DNA from: Schleiferilactobacillus harbinensis DSM 16991
GTDB taxonomy: Bacteria > Bacillota > Bacilli > Lactobacillales > Lactobacillaceae
Reading direction: 5' to 3'
Assembly: GCF_000425885.1 (NCBI RefSeq)
Contig: NZ_AUEH01000012.1
Location: forward strand, 1-64,000
DNA length: 64,000 bases
The translations under genes were made by a program, and so were the position numbers. Positions 16,642 to 24,748 of this stretch are shown here, piece after piece. Every line of letters starts with the position of its first letter. Within the stretch, counting starts at the first letter, position 1. The notes beneath the pieces were generated by a model. It had not been told where the DNA came from, did no database searches, and saw nothing but the letters and a program-made list of their open reading frames with translations.

Positions 16642-17058
16642 TTAATAACGGCTATCCTTCACCAGCGCCGTGCCATAGCTCTGGGGATTGACCGGCGAGA
16701 AACCGAGCGACCGATAGAAAGCCACCGTCTTGGGCTCCGCCTCGGACAGCAGCATGATCTGGCCTACATCTTGATACTTTGCTAAAAACTGCCGGATCAA
16801 GGTCGAGCCGATGTGCTGCCCCTGAAACTCCGGCCGCACCAGCAAGTCCTGAATATACAGAATCGTCTCGCCGTCGCTCACGCCGCGGATCAGCCCCACT
16901 AACCGGCCATCATCCGCCACCGCGGCTAAGACAGTTGATGCGCGCAGGGCCCGCTGGGTTTTCGCCACGTCTTGCAGGTATGCTTGCCAGCCCACCGATT
17001 GATAGAGGGCGGTAATGTGGTCCTGAGACCAGTCGTTTTGCCAGGTATAGGTAATCAT
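16642..17058 (-). CDS. GNAT acetyltransferase
   Basis: A 138-residue single-domain GNAT: ALYQSVGWQAY at the start, ILYIQDLLVRPEFQGQHIGSTLI as the acetyl-CoA loop and VAFYRSLGF near the end. The start overlaps the MerR stop as ATGA, so both are one transcript. A MerR-GNAT pair is common in drug or stress responses. Substrate unknown. Confidence 0.85.
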   Translation of the reverse strand: MITYTWQNDWSQDHITALYQSVGWQAYLQDVAKTQRALRASTVLAAVADDGRLVGLIRGVSDGETILYIQDLLVRPEFQGQHIGSTLIRQFLAKYQDVGQIMLLSEAEPKTVAFYRSLGFSPVNPQSYGTALVKDSRY

Positions 17059-17441
17059 ATCGTTGTTTCTCCTCCTTCGCTTGCTGAGTCCAGCAGCGCC
17101 AGTAGTTGTTCTTTCAAATCGGTCAGTCCGGCCCGCCGGTCGGCCAGCTGCTTTTCCTGCACACTGATTTCAGCCAGCTCGTCGTCAATCAAATGCAGAT
17201 TGAACTGCCATTGTTCCGTTGTACCGCAATGCTTTTCGTGCTGCTCACGGATTTGCTTGATGGCCGAAATCGAGAATCCCATCTGCTGCAGTGTCTTGAT
17301 CTGGTCGAAATCTGATTCATCCGCAGCCGAATACCAATAATTCCGCCCGCGCCGCACCGGCGTGAGCAACCCCTCTTGGACATAAAACCGGACGGTATCC
17401 TTCGTCGTTTGATGCTTCTGGATAAATTCACCGATCAACAT
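17055..17441 (-). CDS. MerR-family regulator
   Basis: A 128-residue regulator: MLIGEFIQKHQTTKDTVRFYVQEGLLTPVRRGRNYWYSAAD is the MerR winged helix, followed by a dimer coiled coil. The C-terminus is short with few Cys, so a metal ligand is not indicated; small organic ligands are more likely. ATG 17441 has AAGGAG upstream; the longer frame covers the promoter palindrome. It is divergent from the membrane protein at 17508 and shares with it the MerR-type promoter at 17456-17486. Confidence 0.85.
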   Translation of the reverse strand: MLIGEFIQKHQTTKDTVRFYVQEGLLTPVRRGRNYWYSAADESDFDQIKTLQQMGFSISAIKQIREQHEKHCGTTEQWQFNLHLIDDELAEISVQEKQLADRRAGLTDLKEQLLALLDSASEGGETTI

Positions 17442-17455
17442 TGGCCAGCATCTCC

Positions 17456-17486
17456 TTGCCGTGGGGTGCACCCCACATGGTTTACT
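17456..17486 (+). promoter_or_regulatory. MerR-type promoter with 19-bp spacer and central palindrome
   Basis: TTGCCG (17456-17461) and TTTACT (17481-17486) are separated by 19 bp, the over-long spacer typical of promoters that MerR proteins untwist. GTGGGGTGCACCCCAC (17461-17476) is a perfect 16-bp palindrome lying between them. It drives the 17508 gene and lies 20 bp upstream of the merR start. Confidence 0.7.
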
Positions 17487-17507
17487 AGACCCATGGAGGT
17501 GTTTATT

Positions 17508-17807
17508 ATGCGTATTCTATTCACTATTCTGGTTGTCGCCTATGCCGGATTAATGGCAACGGCCGCACTCTTATCGCGACACAAAATCCCAGCCTGGCTG
17601 ATTGTCGGCACATTCGCGTTCAGCCTCTGCTTGCTAAGCGGCCTCTTTTGGCCATGGGCCATTCCCCTCGGCCTGGCCGGTCTGCTCGCTGCCGCGGTGG
17701 GCAACGGCCTGGCGCTCTATGGGCATGTCCATTGGCCGCATGTATTGGTGCGCGTTCTTCTTTCTGTCATTATACTTGGCTTGTGGTGGAAAATACAAAG
17801 GAACTGA
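17508..17807 (+). CDS. Small membrane protein (99 aa)
   Basis: About four hydrophobic segments (MRILFTILVVAYAGLMATAALL, AWLIVGTFAFSLCLLSGLF, GLAGLLAAAVGNGLALY, VLVRVLLSVIILGLWW) and very little else. No family recognised. The ATG at 17508 has GGAGG 8 nt upstream. It is the direct target of the MerR-type promoter, so it may take part in the stress or drug response that the MerR/GNAT unit serves. Confidence 0.7.
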   Translation: MRILFTILVVAYAGLMATAALLSRHKIPAWLIVGTFAFSLCLLSGLFWPWAIPLGLAGLLAAAVGNGLALYGHVHWPHVLVRVLLSVIILGLWWKIQRN

Positions 17808-17810
17808 TCG

Positions 17811-18407
17811 TTACCGCCGTTTGAAATACGGCCAGAAAAGCAGCACCATGGCACCGGCATACCCCGCCGCAATAATGACTGGCGAATAGGGACACGCCGT
17901 CCACTTAAGCACACCAATCAAGCCAACCAGACCAAGCACCAGTAGCGTCGGCGCCCAGAGATTTCTTTTCTTAGTCGTCCCGCGCAACGCCCGGTAATAG
18001 CGACCGACCCGAGGTAATGACAACACGTTGGTCACAGTCATCAGAACCAGTAACAAGCTGAGCCCGTGACTGGTCGAAAAGCCCGGTACGGCCAACTGTT
18101 CCGCTACGAGAAACAAAATGAACCCAATGTCCAACAACAGTGACACGCGGAACATGATTCCCGCGTCCCGTAGTGCTGCCTCTTTATCTTGCCATGCTTT
18201 GATCATATCTTTATCCTCCCGAATCAAGTTATCCAAGGAGAGGTGATACAGCTCGGCCAGGGCGACTAAACTCGTAATATCAGGATACGTCCGTTCAGTT
18301 TCCCAACTTGAAATAGTTTGCCGGGTCACGTGCAGCACGGCCGCCACATCATTTTGCGTCAGTTCGCTATGCTGCCGGGCCGTCGCCAGCCGTTGGCCAA
18401 TCGTCAT
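17811..18407 (-). CDS. XRE regulator with C-terminal membrane segments (copy 1)
   Basis: About 198 residues: an N-terminal XRE HTH (MTIGQRLATARQHSELTQNDVAAVLHVTRQTISSWETERTYPD) and a C-terminal half with about four hydrophobic segments. Such proteins sit in the membrane and couple an envelope signal to DNA binding. Three ATG codons stand in a row; 18407 is chosen since GAGGAG is then 8 nt away and it matches the start of the neighbour copy. It is a tandem paralogue of 18468-19082 and follows it on the same strand by 60 bp. Confidence 0.8.
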   Translation of the reverse strand: MTIGQRLATARQHSELTQNDVAAVLHVTRQTISSWETERTYPDITSLVALAELYHLSLDNLIREDKDMIKAWQDKEAALRDAGIMFRVSLLLDIGFILFLVAEQLAVPGFSTSHGLSLLLVLMTVTNVLSLPRVGRYYRALRGTTKKRNLWAPTLLVLGLVGLIGVLKWTACPYSPVIIAAGYAGAMVLLFWPYFKRR

Positions 18408-18467
18408 CATCATTACTCCTCGCAGGTTTAATTTAGTAAACATTACAGTCGTGTTGAGTTGCCTTTA

Positions 18468-19082
18468 TTATGCTGTTTTATGGCGTCGAAACGGCCGATG
18501 CATATCGGGCCAAAACATAACCATTGCAAAAACAGCATACCCAATACCAATCACAGCGATGGTATACCGAAAGTGCAAGATTCGAGTCACAATCATTAAA
18601 ACGACCAAGCTGAATACAACAGTCCGCCACACCCATTTGGGCAGCGATTGTTCAGCCTGCATTGTCTGGTAGTATCGCCGAGCTCGCGGCAAGGCCAAGA
18701 CGTTGGTGAAGGCCATCAATAAAAGCAGCAAACCCACCCCGTCATCCATGGCAAACCCCGGCGCATTGATGCAAAGTCCCAATAAGAGCAGCATGAAACC
18801 CACATCTAACATCATTGATACCCGGTACAGCACACGCGCCTCACGTAAGGCAGCGTCCTTCTTTGTCCATGCTTTCATCAAATCAGTATCCTCCCGAATT
18901 AAATCATCTAAGGAGAGGCGATACAACTTGGCCAGCGCGACTATGCTCGTCATGTCAGGATAGGTACGCTCAGTTTCCCAACTCGAAATAGTCTGCCGGG
19001 CGACATGTAACTCGGCCGCCACAGTATTTTGTGTTAAGTTAGCATGTTGCCGAGCGGCCGCTAACCGTTGACCAATTGTCAT
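18468..19082 (-). CDS. XRE regulator with C-terminal membrane segments (copy 2)
   Basis: About 204 residues with the same design as the gene at 17811-18407: MTIGQRLAAARQHANLTQNTVAAELHVARQTISSWETERTYPD, the linker LDDLIREDTDLMKAWTKKDAALREA, then hydrophobic segments. Roughly half the residues are shared with copy 1, most of all in the HTH, which points to an old tandem duplication. AAGGAG precedes the ATG at 19082. Target genes are unknown. Confidence 0.8.
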   Translation of the reverse strand: MTIGQRLAAARQHANLTQNTVAAELHVARQTISSWETERTYPDMTSIVALAKLYRLSLDDLIREDTDLMKAWTKKDAALREARVLYRVSMMLDVGFMLLLLGLCINAPGFAMDDGVGLLLLLMAFTNVLALPRARRYYQTMQAEQSLPKWVWRTVVFSLVVLMIVTRILHFRYTIAVIGIGYAVFAMVMFWPDMHRPFRRHKTA

Positions 19083-19143
19083 CAATCACTCACTCCTTGT
19101 CGTTCAACATAATTCGGTTCCTTTAAGCATACAAGCAAAGAAA

Positions 19144-19183
19144 TGTAGCGGCCAGTATTTCCTGGGAAATATTAGCCGCTACA
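19144..19183 (-). terminator. Terminator after pepI
   Basis: TGTAGCGGC-CA-GTATTTCC/GGAAATAT-TA-GCCGCTACA forms a long stem with two small internal loops. It lies 28 bp beyond the pepI stop on the minus strand, with TTTCTTT after it. Confidence 0.65.
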
Positions 19184-19210
19184 GTTTGTTGCATGTTCAG
19201 TTACCGGTAT

Positions 19211-20089
19211 CTAGTCATTCTCTTTCAGCCAATGATCCAGTACACTGATGAATTCATCATGCTGATCCAACAGCGCCAAGTGCCGGCTGTTGGCAAATAA
19301 GTGCCACTTGGCCCCCGGAATATGGTCATACACCGTTTTGGCAATCAGCGGCGTGCACAGATCATCAGTCCCGTTAGTCACCAGCACGGGAACATGGATC
19401 TTGTGCAGCTGGTCCGTGACCTCAAAGTCGCTGATCGTGCCATTTTCAGTGAACTCATTAGGCCCTTCAGCAATCAAACTCGCCCGTTTGCCATTGGTCG
19501 GCCGGCGCAGCGGCTCCGGTGAGTTTTCATCCGGATCATCCCAGCAATACCGTTCCATATAGCGGTCATTCGCCGCCAGATACTTCACGTTCTTGAAATC
19601 ACCCGTCCGCTCCGCCTCGGCGATAGCCATGCGATCTTCGTAACTCAGGTAAGAAATCAGCCGATGCTGCTCTTTGATCCACAACTTAATGGACGACGGC
19701 GACCCGTCGATCATGACACTCTTGATTCCCTGGGGATCAAAACTGGTCAAATAGTACATTTCCAGCATACCGCCCCAGGACTGGCCCAGCATATGCACCT
19801 CATCCAAGTGCAGATACTTGCGCAGCGCAATCAATTCCTCAGCCCACGTCTCTTTGACGTACACCTTGGGGTCCTCCGGCAAAGACGATTTCCCACAACC
19901 CACTTGATCATACATGATCAGCTGCCGACCGGTCTCGGCATAGTCATCCAGCAGCTCAAAGTAGTTGTGGGAGGATCCAGGACCGCCGTGGATCAGCAAT
20001 AGCGGTGCCTTATCCGGGTTGGGTTCGCCAACAATGCGGTAATATGTTTTGTATTCGTGGAACGGCATGTAGCCTTCTTGAATTTTCAT
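19211..20089 (-). CDS. pepI: Proline iminopeptidase (prolyl aminopeptidase)
   Basis: A 292-residue alpha/beta hydrolase of family S33. LLLIHGGPGSSHNYFELLDDY is the oxyanion-hole region, GQSWGGML the nucleophile elbow with catalytic Ser, and the final Asp and His lie in GTDDLCTP and ANSRHLALLD. It removes N-terminal proline from peptides in the cytoplasm, a known part of lactobacillus proteolysis. The length and the GQSWGG motif match PepI of lactobacilli. It forms its own transcript with the hairpin at 19144-19183. Confidence 0.9.
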   Translation of the reverse strand: MKIQEGYMPFHEYKTYYRIVGEPNPDKAPLLLIHGGPGSSHNYFELLDDYAETGRQLIMYDQVGCGKSSLPEDPKVYVKETWAEELIALRKYLHLDEVHMLGQSWGGMLEMYYLTSFDPQGIKSVMIDGSPSSIKLWIKEQHRLISYLSYEDRMAIAEAERTGDFKNVKYLAANDRYMERYCWDDPDENSPEPLRRPTNGKRASLIAEGPNEFTENGTISDFEVTDQLHKIHVPVLVTNGTDDLCTPLIAKTVYDHIPGAKWHLFANSRHLALLDQHDEFISVLDHWLKEND

Positions 20090-20160
20090 TCTTGAGTCAG
20101 TCCCTTTTACTGAAAATTGTAATGCTTAAGACTGATTGTACTACTTCTGATTTTCCAGAC

Positions 20161-20190
20161 AAAAACACCCGGCGGTTTCCCACCGAGTGT
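20161..20190 (-). terminator. Terminator after the RNHCP gene
   Basis: ACACTCGGTGG-GAAA-CCGCCGGGTGT followed by TTTTTG on the minus strand, 35 bp after the RNHCP stop. Confidence 0.75.
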
Positions 20191-20224
20191 CAAGTGTTCC
20201 TGGTGTTTCATGGCGTCGCCGCAG

Positions 20225-20653
20225 TTAGAACTTTAACTGTCCGTCGCCTGCCATTAAGGCCGTCATTTCTTCGATTTTATCCAACGGGAACGGCGGGTCT
20301 GCCACGGGTTTCATGGCAATTGACATGAGCTTCATCGGATTGTCGTCCGCCGCGATACGGTTGGATGATAACGCACCGCAGCGCCGGCAGCGGTGAATGA
20401 TCGCCCACTCGCCGCCCTTTCTCACCCACACGGCCACGGGATCCATAATGCCGCCGCAATTGGCTTGCCGATCCCCGGGTTCGTTGTCGACGTGCAAGCT
20501 GCTCAAGCAGTTCGGGCAGTGGTTGCGCTGCTCCGTTCCCGCCCCATTGGGCATGACCGGCCGGCCGCAGACTTTGCAGGTGAAGCTGTCGTTGTTCGCG
20601 TGTGTTTTGTAATAGCCTTTAGCGTATTGTTTTCGTTTATTTTCTCGATTCAC
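20225..20653 (-). CDS. RNHCP-domain zinc-finger-like protein
   Basis: A 142-residue protein with three C-x2-C pairs: FTCKVCGRPV, RNHCPNCLSSLH (the RNHCP signature) and IHRCRRCGAL. The family is widespread in Firmicutes and probably binds zinc, but its role is not known. The N-terminus is basic (MNRENKRKQYAKGYYKTH), suggesting nucleic-acid contact. Upstream on the same strand lies a structured leader with a terminator shape (20834-20944), so it may be controlled by attenuation. Confidence 0.82.
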   Translation of the reverse strand: MNRENKRKQYAKGYYKTHANNDSFTCKVCGRPVMPNGAGTEQRNHCPNCLSSLHVDNEPGDRQANCGGIMDPVAVWVRKGGEWAIIHRCRRCGALSSNRIAADDNPMKLMSIAMKPVADPPFPLDKIEEMTALMAGDGQLKF

Positions 20654-20833
20654 GAGTTGTACCCTCCTAGTTGCTTCGCTGATGACTCACGATTAGGAAG
20701 GTTTGCAACGTTGGTGCTGTGCACAAACCCTCCGGTTAGCGCACACTCGCCGATGTATAATTTTTATGCATGGAGCATAGTCCTTTCTTGGCATTGCCAG
20801 ACCGTACCGTCAGGCCTTACGGAGGTACGAAAA

Positions 20834-20944
20834 AAGCACAGTTCCCACTGCGCTACAAAAGAGACTGCGGGTGCTGTCATCCGCGGCGTCATTCCGTAGG
20901 GCATTTGGGTACACAAAGAGTATCGTCTGAAAACCTCTTTTGTA
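20834..20944 (-). ncRNA. Structured leader or small RNA with terminator upstream of the RNHCP gene
   Basis: Minus strand, in order: TACAAAAGAG (20944-20935), CTCTTTGTGT (20920-20911), CTCTTTTGTA (20863-20854), then a hairpin GCGCAGT-GGGA-ACTGTGC with TTTTTT (20853-20829). The first arm can pair with either the second or the third, so two folds exclude each other, and CGCAGT just before the third can pair with the ACTGTG of the terminator. This is the logic of a riboswitch or attenuator. No known class was recognised. The region lies between the XRE gene and RNHCP, in a 390-bp gap. Confidence 0.4.
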
Positions 20945-21044
20945 TCACAAATGGTTCCTTACGCAATCGCCGACATACAATACCTCACTCGCTATTAAGA
21001 TGCTCAAATCTTAGCATGTTGTTGTATTCGCTGTCAACTGCTGC

Positions 21045-21491
21045 TTACTTTTCCGCCGGTTTTCTGTGGGTCCGATAATGCTGGTACACCATGTCTTTGA
21101 CAACCAGGAATGTATCTAAATCGCTCAGACCGAGTTCTTTGCCCACCCAATCATAGAGATCGGCAACTTCTTGGCTCAGCATCCTAGCCTTCGTCCTGTG
21201 CTGATAGTCCTGAAGGATCGGATACTTCTTTGCCCACGCGCCGGTCCAGTCAATCTGGTCCGACAGCTGTTCCCAATTCGGATTGTCCACGGTGACATCA
21301 TTACCCACTAATCGATCGTAGGTTAGGCCAAACAAATCAGCCAGGATCTTCCCCTTCATTAATTCCGGTACAGCCTGGCCGGTTTCCCATTTTGAAACAG
21401 TTTGCCGCGTGACGCCGACCTTTTCAGCTAATTCTTCTTGCGACAGCCCGGCTTTACGCCGCTGGTCACGCAGTTGGTCTTCGAATTTCAT
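21045..21491 (-). CDS. XRE-family regulator
   Basis: A 148-residue protein with an N-terminal HTH (MKFEDQLRDQRRKAGLSQEELAEKVGVTRQTVSKWETGQAVPEL) and a helical C-terminal domain without membrane segments. ATG 21491 has AGGAGGG 8 nt upstream and matches family starts; the longer frame is rejected. Target unknown. It stands in its own unit before the structured leader of the RNHCP gene. Confidence 0.8.
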   Translation of the reverse strand: MKFEDQLRDQRRKAGLSQEELAEKVGVTRQTVSKWETGQAVPELMKGKILADLFGLTYDRLVGNDVTVDNPNWEQLSDQIDWTGAWAKKYPILQDYQHRTKARMLSQEVADLYDWVGKELGLSDLDTFLVVKDMVYQHYRTHRKPAEK

Positions 21492-21610
21492 TGCTGATCC
21501 CTCCTGACGCCTCTTATTATCGCGGCGCTGGTTGTGTCTTGCTACCAACTCAAACGGGCAAAGTGTCAACTGAAATTAACAACAAAAGCATGTAGATAAC
21601 TCTGGCCCCT

Positions 21611-22111
21611 TCAATCAAGGGCTAGCTCACGCACCGCCTGTACCTCAGAGTCACGGGCAGCCAGTACACCATCAAGAGCCGCATTTAGTTCAGCTCTCAA
21701 CCGATTCAACCGCGGCATGTCCTTAACTACATCATCACTGTACATGATTTCTTTCGGTGTCCACCAAACCGGTCCGGCCTGTGCCGTGTCACCGTTATGC
21801 CGCGGAAACAGGTGCCAATGCACATGCGCATCCCCGTTGCCAAGCAGCTCAATATTCATTTTATCTGCGTGAAATGCTTTGGCGCAGGCTTCTTGGACCA
21901 AACTCATTTCTTCCAGAAAGACCAATTTCTCAGCTGATGCCAACTGGTGAAGTTCGGTGACGTGGCGTTTACTCAAGAATATCGTGTAACCTTCAAAATA
22001 CTGACTATCAGCAAGTACGACGTAGCCGGTACTCAGCTCACGGACAAAGTATGGATTCTTGTTTTCTTGGATCAGCTTGATACGGTCGCAAATCAGACAA
22101 TTATTGGTCAA
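21611..22111 (-). CDS. HIT-family hydrolase
   Basis: A 166-residue HIT protein. NCLICDRIK is the N-terminal Cys pair region and GNGDAHVHWHLFPRH is the histidine triad H-x-H-x-H, used to split nucleotide phosphoesters such as ApnA. The start is a TTG at 22111 with AAGGAGG 7 nt upstream. It overlaps none of its neighbours and follows rlmH by 25 bp on the same strand, so they are probably co-transcribed. Confidence 0.85.
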   Translation of the reverse strand: MTNNCLICDRIKLIQENKNPYFVRELSTGYVVLADSQYFEGYTIFLSKRHVTELHQLASAEKLVFLEEMSLVQEACAKAFHADKMNIELLGNGDAHVHWHLFPRHNGDTAQAGPVWWTPKEIMYSDDVVKDMPRLNRLRAELNAALDGVLAARDSEVQAVRELALD

Positions 22112-22136
22112 GCGGACGGCCTCCTTAAGCTTGGTA

Positions 22137-22616
22137 CTACTTATGATACGGACTCCCAATATTAATCATAAACGCCCGATAAATCTGCTCCATCAGCACC
22201 AACCGCATCAACTGATGCGGCATTGTCAACTTGCCAAAACTCAGCGTATCATTGGCCCGCTGCATCACCTCCGGACTCAACCCCAGCGTTCCGCCGATCA
22301 CAAAGGTGACATCAGGATGGCCATAGGTGCCCAAGTCGGCAATCTCTTTGGCAAAGGCCTCAGAACTGCGCTGCTTGCCCTCAATGGCCAGGGCAATCAC
22401 ATACTCCTTGTCCTTGATCTTCCCCAGAATCCGGCTGCCTTCTTTCTCCTTCACCTGGGCCATCTCCGCTGCGGACAATGACTCCGGCGCTTTCTCATCG
22501 GCGACTTCCACGATCTGCACCTTGGCCAGCTTGTCCAGGCGTTTCTTGTACTCCGCGATGCCGGCCTTGAAGTACTTCTCCTTAAGCTTGCCCACGCCAA
22601 TCACTTTGATATTCAA
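22137..22616 (-). CDS. rlmH: 23S rRNA (pseudouridine1915-N3)-methyltransferase RlmH
   Basis: A SPOUT-class enzyme that methylates pseudouridine 1915 in helix 69 of 23S r[18 protein letters not shown] at the start, [21 protein letters not shown] and the SAM-knot end [21 protein letters not shown]...GSPYHK match the family throughout. With a TTG start at 22616 the protein has 159 residues, exactly the usual length; GTG 22625 is the alternative. In many Firmicutes this gene is near the replication origin. Confidence 0.93.
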   Translation of the reverse strand: MNIKVIGVGKLKEKYFKAGIAEYKKRLDKLAKVQIVEVADEKAPESLSAAEMAQVKEKEGSRILGKIKDKEYVIALAIEGKQRSSEAFAKEIADLGTYGHPDVTFVIGGTLGLSPEVMQRANDTLSFGKLTMPHQLMRLVLMEQIYRAFMINIGSPYHK

Positions 22617-22656
22617 CGGCTTCACCTCGCTATCATTATACAGGGCGGTGCGGGTA

Positions 22657-22707
22657 CAAAACAGGCTGACCTGCCGCCCAGAGAACTGGAACAGGCAAGT
22701 CAGCCTG
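22657..22707 (-). terminator. Terminator after aspA
   Basis: CAGGCTGAC (minus) pairs with GTCAGCCTG, with a further TGCC/GGCA stem inside, and TTTTG follows. It lies 20 bp after the aspA stop. Confidence 0.65.
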
Positions 22708-22724
22708 GATACTGGATTAATTGA

Positions 22725-24140
22725 TTAGCGGGGCTGCAGTGAACTGCGCTCCGCGACGAATCGTGATTCGGTCGTCGGAACTTGGTTGGTCATCACTTCG
22801 GGAGAAAAGAGACGATCCACCAAATCGGGGGCGAGAATTTTCTTTTCTTTCAACAAAGTCTGAATGTCGCATTGCTTCGCCAACGCTTCCTTCACCAGCG
22901 CCGTGGTTTGAGCATAGCCCAGATAGGGATTCAGCACTGTGGCACTGACCGCGGAGTGGCGGACGTTCTTTTCGCACTGTTCCACATTCACCGTCAGCCC
23001 GTTCAAGCAATTGTGCACCAGCGTGTCGATGGCCTGGGTCAAGAACCGCTCGTTTTGCAGCAGGTCGCGGAACATGATGGGTTCAAAAGCGTTCAGCTCA
23101 AGCTGCCCCGCTTCCGCCGCCATGCCGATGGTCACGTCCTGGCCAATAACTTGGAACGCCACCTGGTTGACGACTTCGGGAATGACCGGATTGACCTTGC
23201 CGGGCATGATCGACGACCCGGCCTGTTTCGCGGGCAGCCGCAGTTCGCCGAAGCCGGCCTGGGGACCGCTGTTCAAGAGGCGCAGATCGTTGCAGAATTT
23301 AGAAAGGTCCACCGCCAGCACCTTCATGGCGCCGGAGAAGGCCACATAGGTATCGGTATTTTGGGTCGCATCAATCATGTCGTCCGCCAGCGCCAATTTC
23401 AAACCACTGATGCCGTTCAAAGCCTCGACGACGTGGGTGCGGTAGTAATCGGTGGCGTTCAGGCCCGTGCCAATAGCAGTCCCGCCCAGATTGATCTGCT
23501 GCAACGCCTCGGCGGCAGTCCGCAGGCGAGTTAAATCCCGGCGGAACAGCGACGCATAGGCATGGAAGGTATGGCCGTAAACGGTCGGCACAGCGTCTTC
23601 CAGCTGCGTGCGGCCCACTTTGAGAACATTGGCATAGCGATCCGCCAGATCCAGCAGCACCGCCACCATTTTCTCAATATTCTGCAGCAGCGGCGGCAAT
23701 GCCTTGAGCATCGCCATCTTGCCCGCGGTCGGGTATGTATCATTGGTCGACTGGCATTGATTGATGTCATCATTCGGCAGAATCGTCACGCCGTCCGCCA
23801 TACGCATGGCGCACTTGGCAATCACTTCGTTGACGTTCATGTTCACCGAGGTGCCGGCACTGCCCTGAATGGCCGGGGCGACCAAATCATCCTGGTGCTG
23901 ACCCAACAGCAGCGCGTTGCAGGCCGCGACAATCAGCTTCGCCTTCTGCTCGGCCAATGTTCCGCCGCGGTGGTTAACGACTGCCGCAGCTTTCTTGATC
24001 TGAATCATGCTCTGGAAAATTAGGCTGTCCGTGCGTTCCGTGGTGATATTGAAATTGTGCAATGCCCGCGTGGTGTTGATGCCGTACAAGACATCGTCCG
24101 CCACTGCGAGTTTCCCAATACAATCTTCTTCGTAGTGCAT
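22725..24140 (-). CDS. aspA: Aspartate ammonia-lyase
   Basis: A 471-residue enzyme of the fumarase/aspartase superfamily that turns L-aspartate into fumarate and ammonia. The substrate-binding and signature regions are clear: GSAGTSVNMNVNEVIA, QCQSTNDTYPTA, VGRTQLEDAVP and GSSIMPGKVNPV. The asparagine-rich GTSVNMN form separates aspartase from fumarase. It stands alone with its own promoter and a terminator at 22657-22707. A strong bidirectional terminator (24255-24307) lies upstream. Confidence 0.92.
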   Translation of the reverse strand: MHYEEDCIGKLAVADDVLYGINTTRALHNFNITTERTDSLIFQSMIQIKKAAAVVNHRGGTLAEQKAKLIVAACNALLLGQHQDDLVAPAIQGSAGTSVNMNVNEVIAKCAMRMADGVTILPNDDINQCQSTNDTYPTAGKMAMLKALPPLLQNIEKMVAVLLDLADRYANVLKVGRTQLEDAVPTVYGHTFHAYASLFRRDLTRLRTAAEALQQINLGGTAIGTGLNATDYYRTHVVEALNGISGLKLALADDMIDATQNTDTYVAFSGAMKVLAVDLSKFCNDLRLLNSGPQAGFGELRLPAKQAGSSIMPGKVNPVIPEVVNQVAFQVIGQDVTIGMAAEAGQLELNAFEPIMFRDLLQNERFLTQAIDTLVHNCLNGLTVNVEQCEKNVRHSAVSATVLNPYLGYAQTTALVKEALAKQCDIQTLLKEKKILAPDLVDRLFSPEVMTNQVPTTESRFVAERSSLQPR

Positions 24141-24254
24141 GGTATTCTCCCTTCCCGTAGACCAATTAATCTTAGCTAGTATACCAAACCTGTCTGATCT
24201 GACAAGGGATTTTGTTAACTATCTTGACAGGGAAGCTGAAAATTATACGTGCGG

Positions 24255-24307
24255 AAAAAGGCAAAGCACCGAATGCCGGTTTCGGGGACACCGTGCTTTG
24301 CCTTTTT
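24255..24307 (+). terminator. Strong bidirectional terminator
   Basis: A perfect 15-bp stem AAAAAGGCAAAGCAC/GTGCTTTGCCTTTTT around a 23-nt loop. It separates aspA from the MazE-like remnant. The 24310-24437 stretch beyond it holds no gene. Confidence 0.8.
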
Positions 24308-24437
24308 TGACTATACTAGGTGATTCGTTAACAGATATCTGTTTTAAAAATCGGTATTGATATCTAGACCAATACAAGAAGGGCGGCACTGTTTTTCTCA
24401 TCATCACCGTCCCGATCAAAGAATCATCGTCTCTGAC

Positions 24438-24714
24438 TTAATACTTGTCGAGTCGCTCTTTACCAACAGGTGTATCGTCAACCGTACCGTATGTCTTGCG
24501 CAATTCATCGAAGTCGATATTAGCGTATGTGCCATCTGTCCACGGATTGCTTTTTACCCGGTGATAGGTCAGGTCCCCATTCCCATTCACCGTTAGTTCA
24601 AATCTTGTGCCAGCAGTTACCCCCCGCAGTTGCTGGTACAGTGATTAATAATGAGTCCCCCACTTGGCGCGCCGTGTAAGTGCCTAGACTACGCTGCTTA
24701 TTGTGCTTTGCCAT
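24438..24714 (-). pseudogene. MazE/AbrB-type antitoxin gene with a one-base frameshift
   Basis: Minus-strand ATG at 24714 reads MAKHNKQRSLGTYTARQVGD then SLLITVPATAG, the beta-barrel start of MazE/PemI-like antitoxins. At a run of six G (24621-24626 on the plus strand as C) the frame breaks; dropping one G restores VTAGTRFELTVNGNGDLTYH and an acidic tail to TAA at 24438-24440. Corrected it would be 91 residues. No toxin gene follows. Either the gene is dead or the G tract switches it. Confidence 0.7.
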
Positions 24715-24748
24715 GACCGCATCCATCCTTTCATTTTTACAGAAGCAT

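Noticed and set aside
20393-20899. Plus-strand frame of 168 codons over the RNHCP gene and its leader
   Set aside because: It runs antisense to the RNHCP gene, whose Cys pairs and signature are conserved.
22137-22616. SCC-like insertion at the 3' end of rlmH
   Set aside because: The rlmH end reads GSPYHK as in intact genes, the next gene is an ordinary HIT hydrolase, and no ccr recombinase is present.
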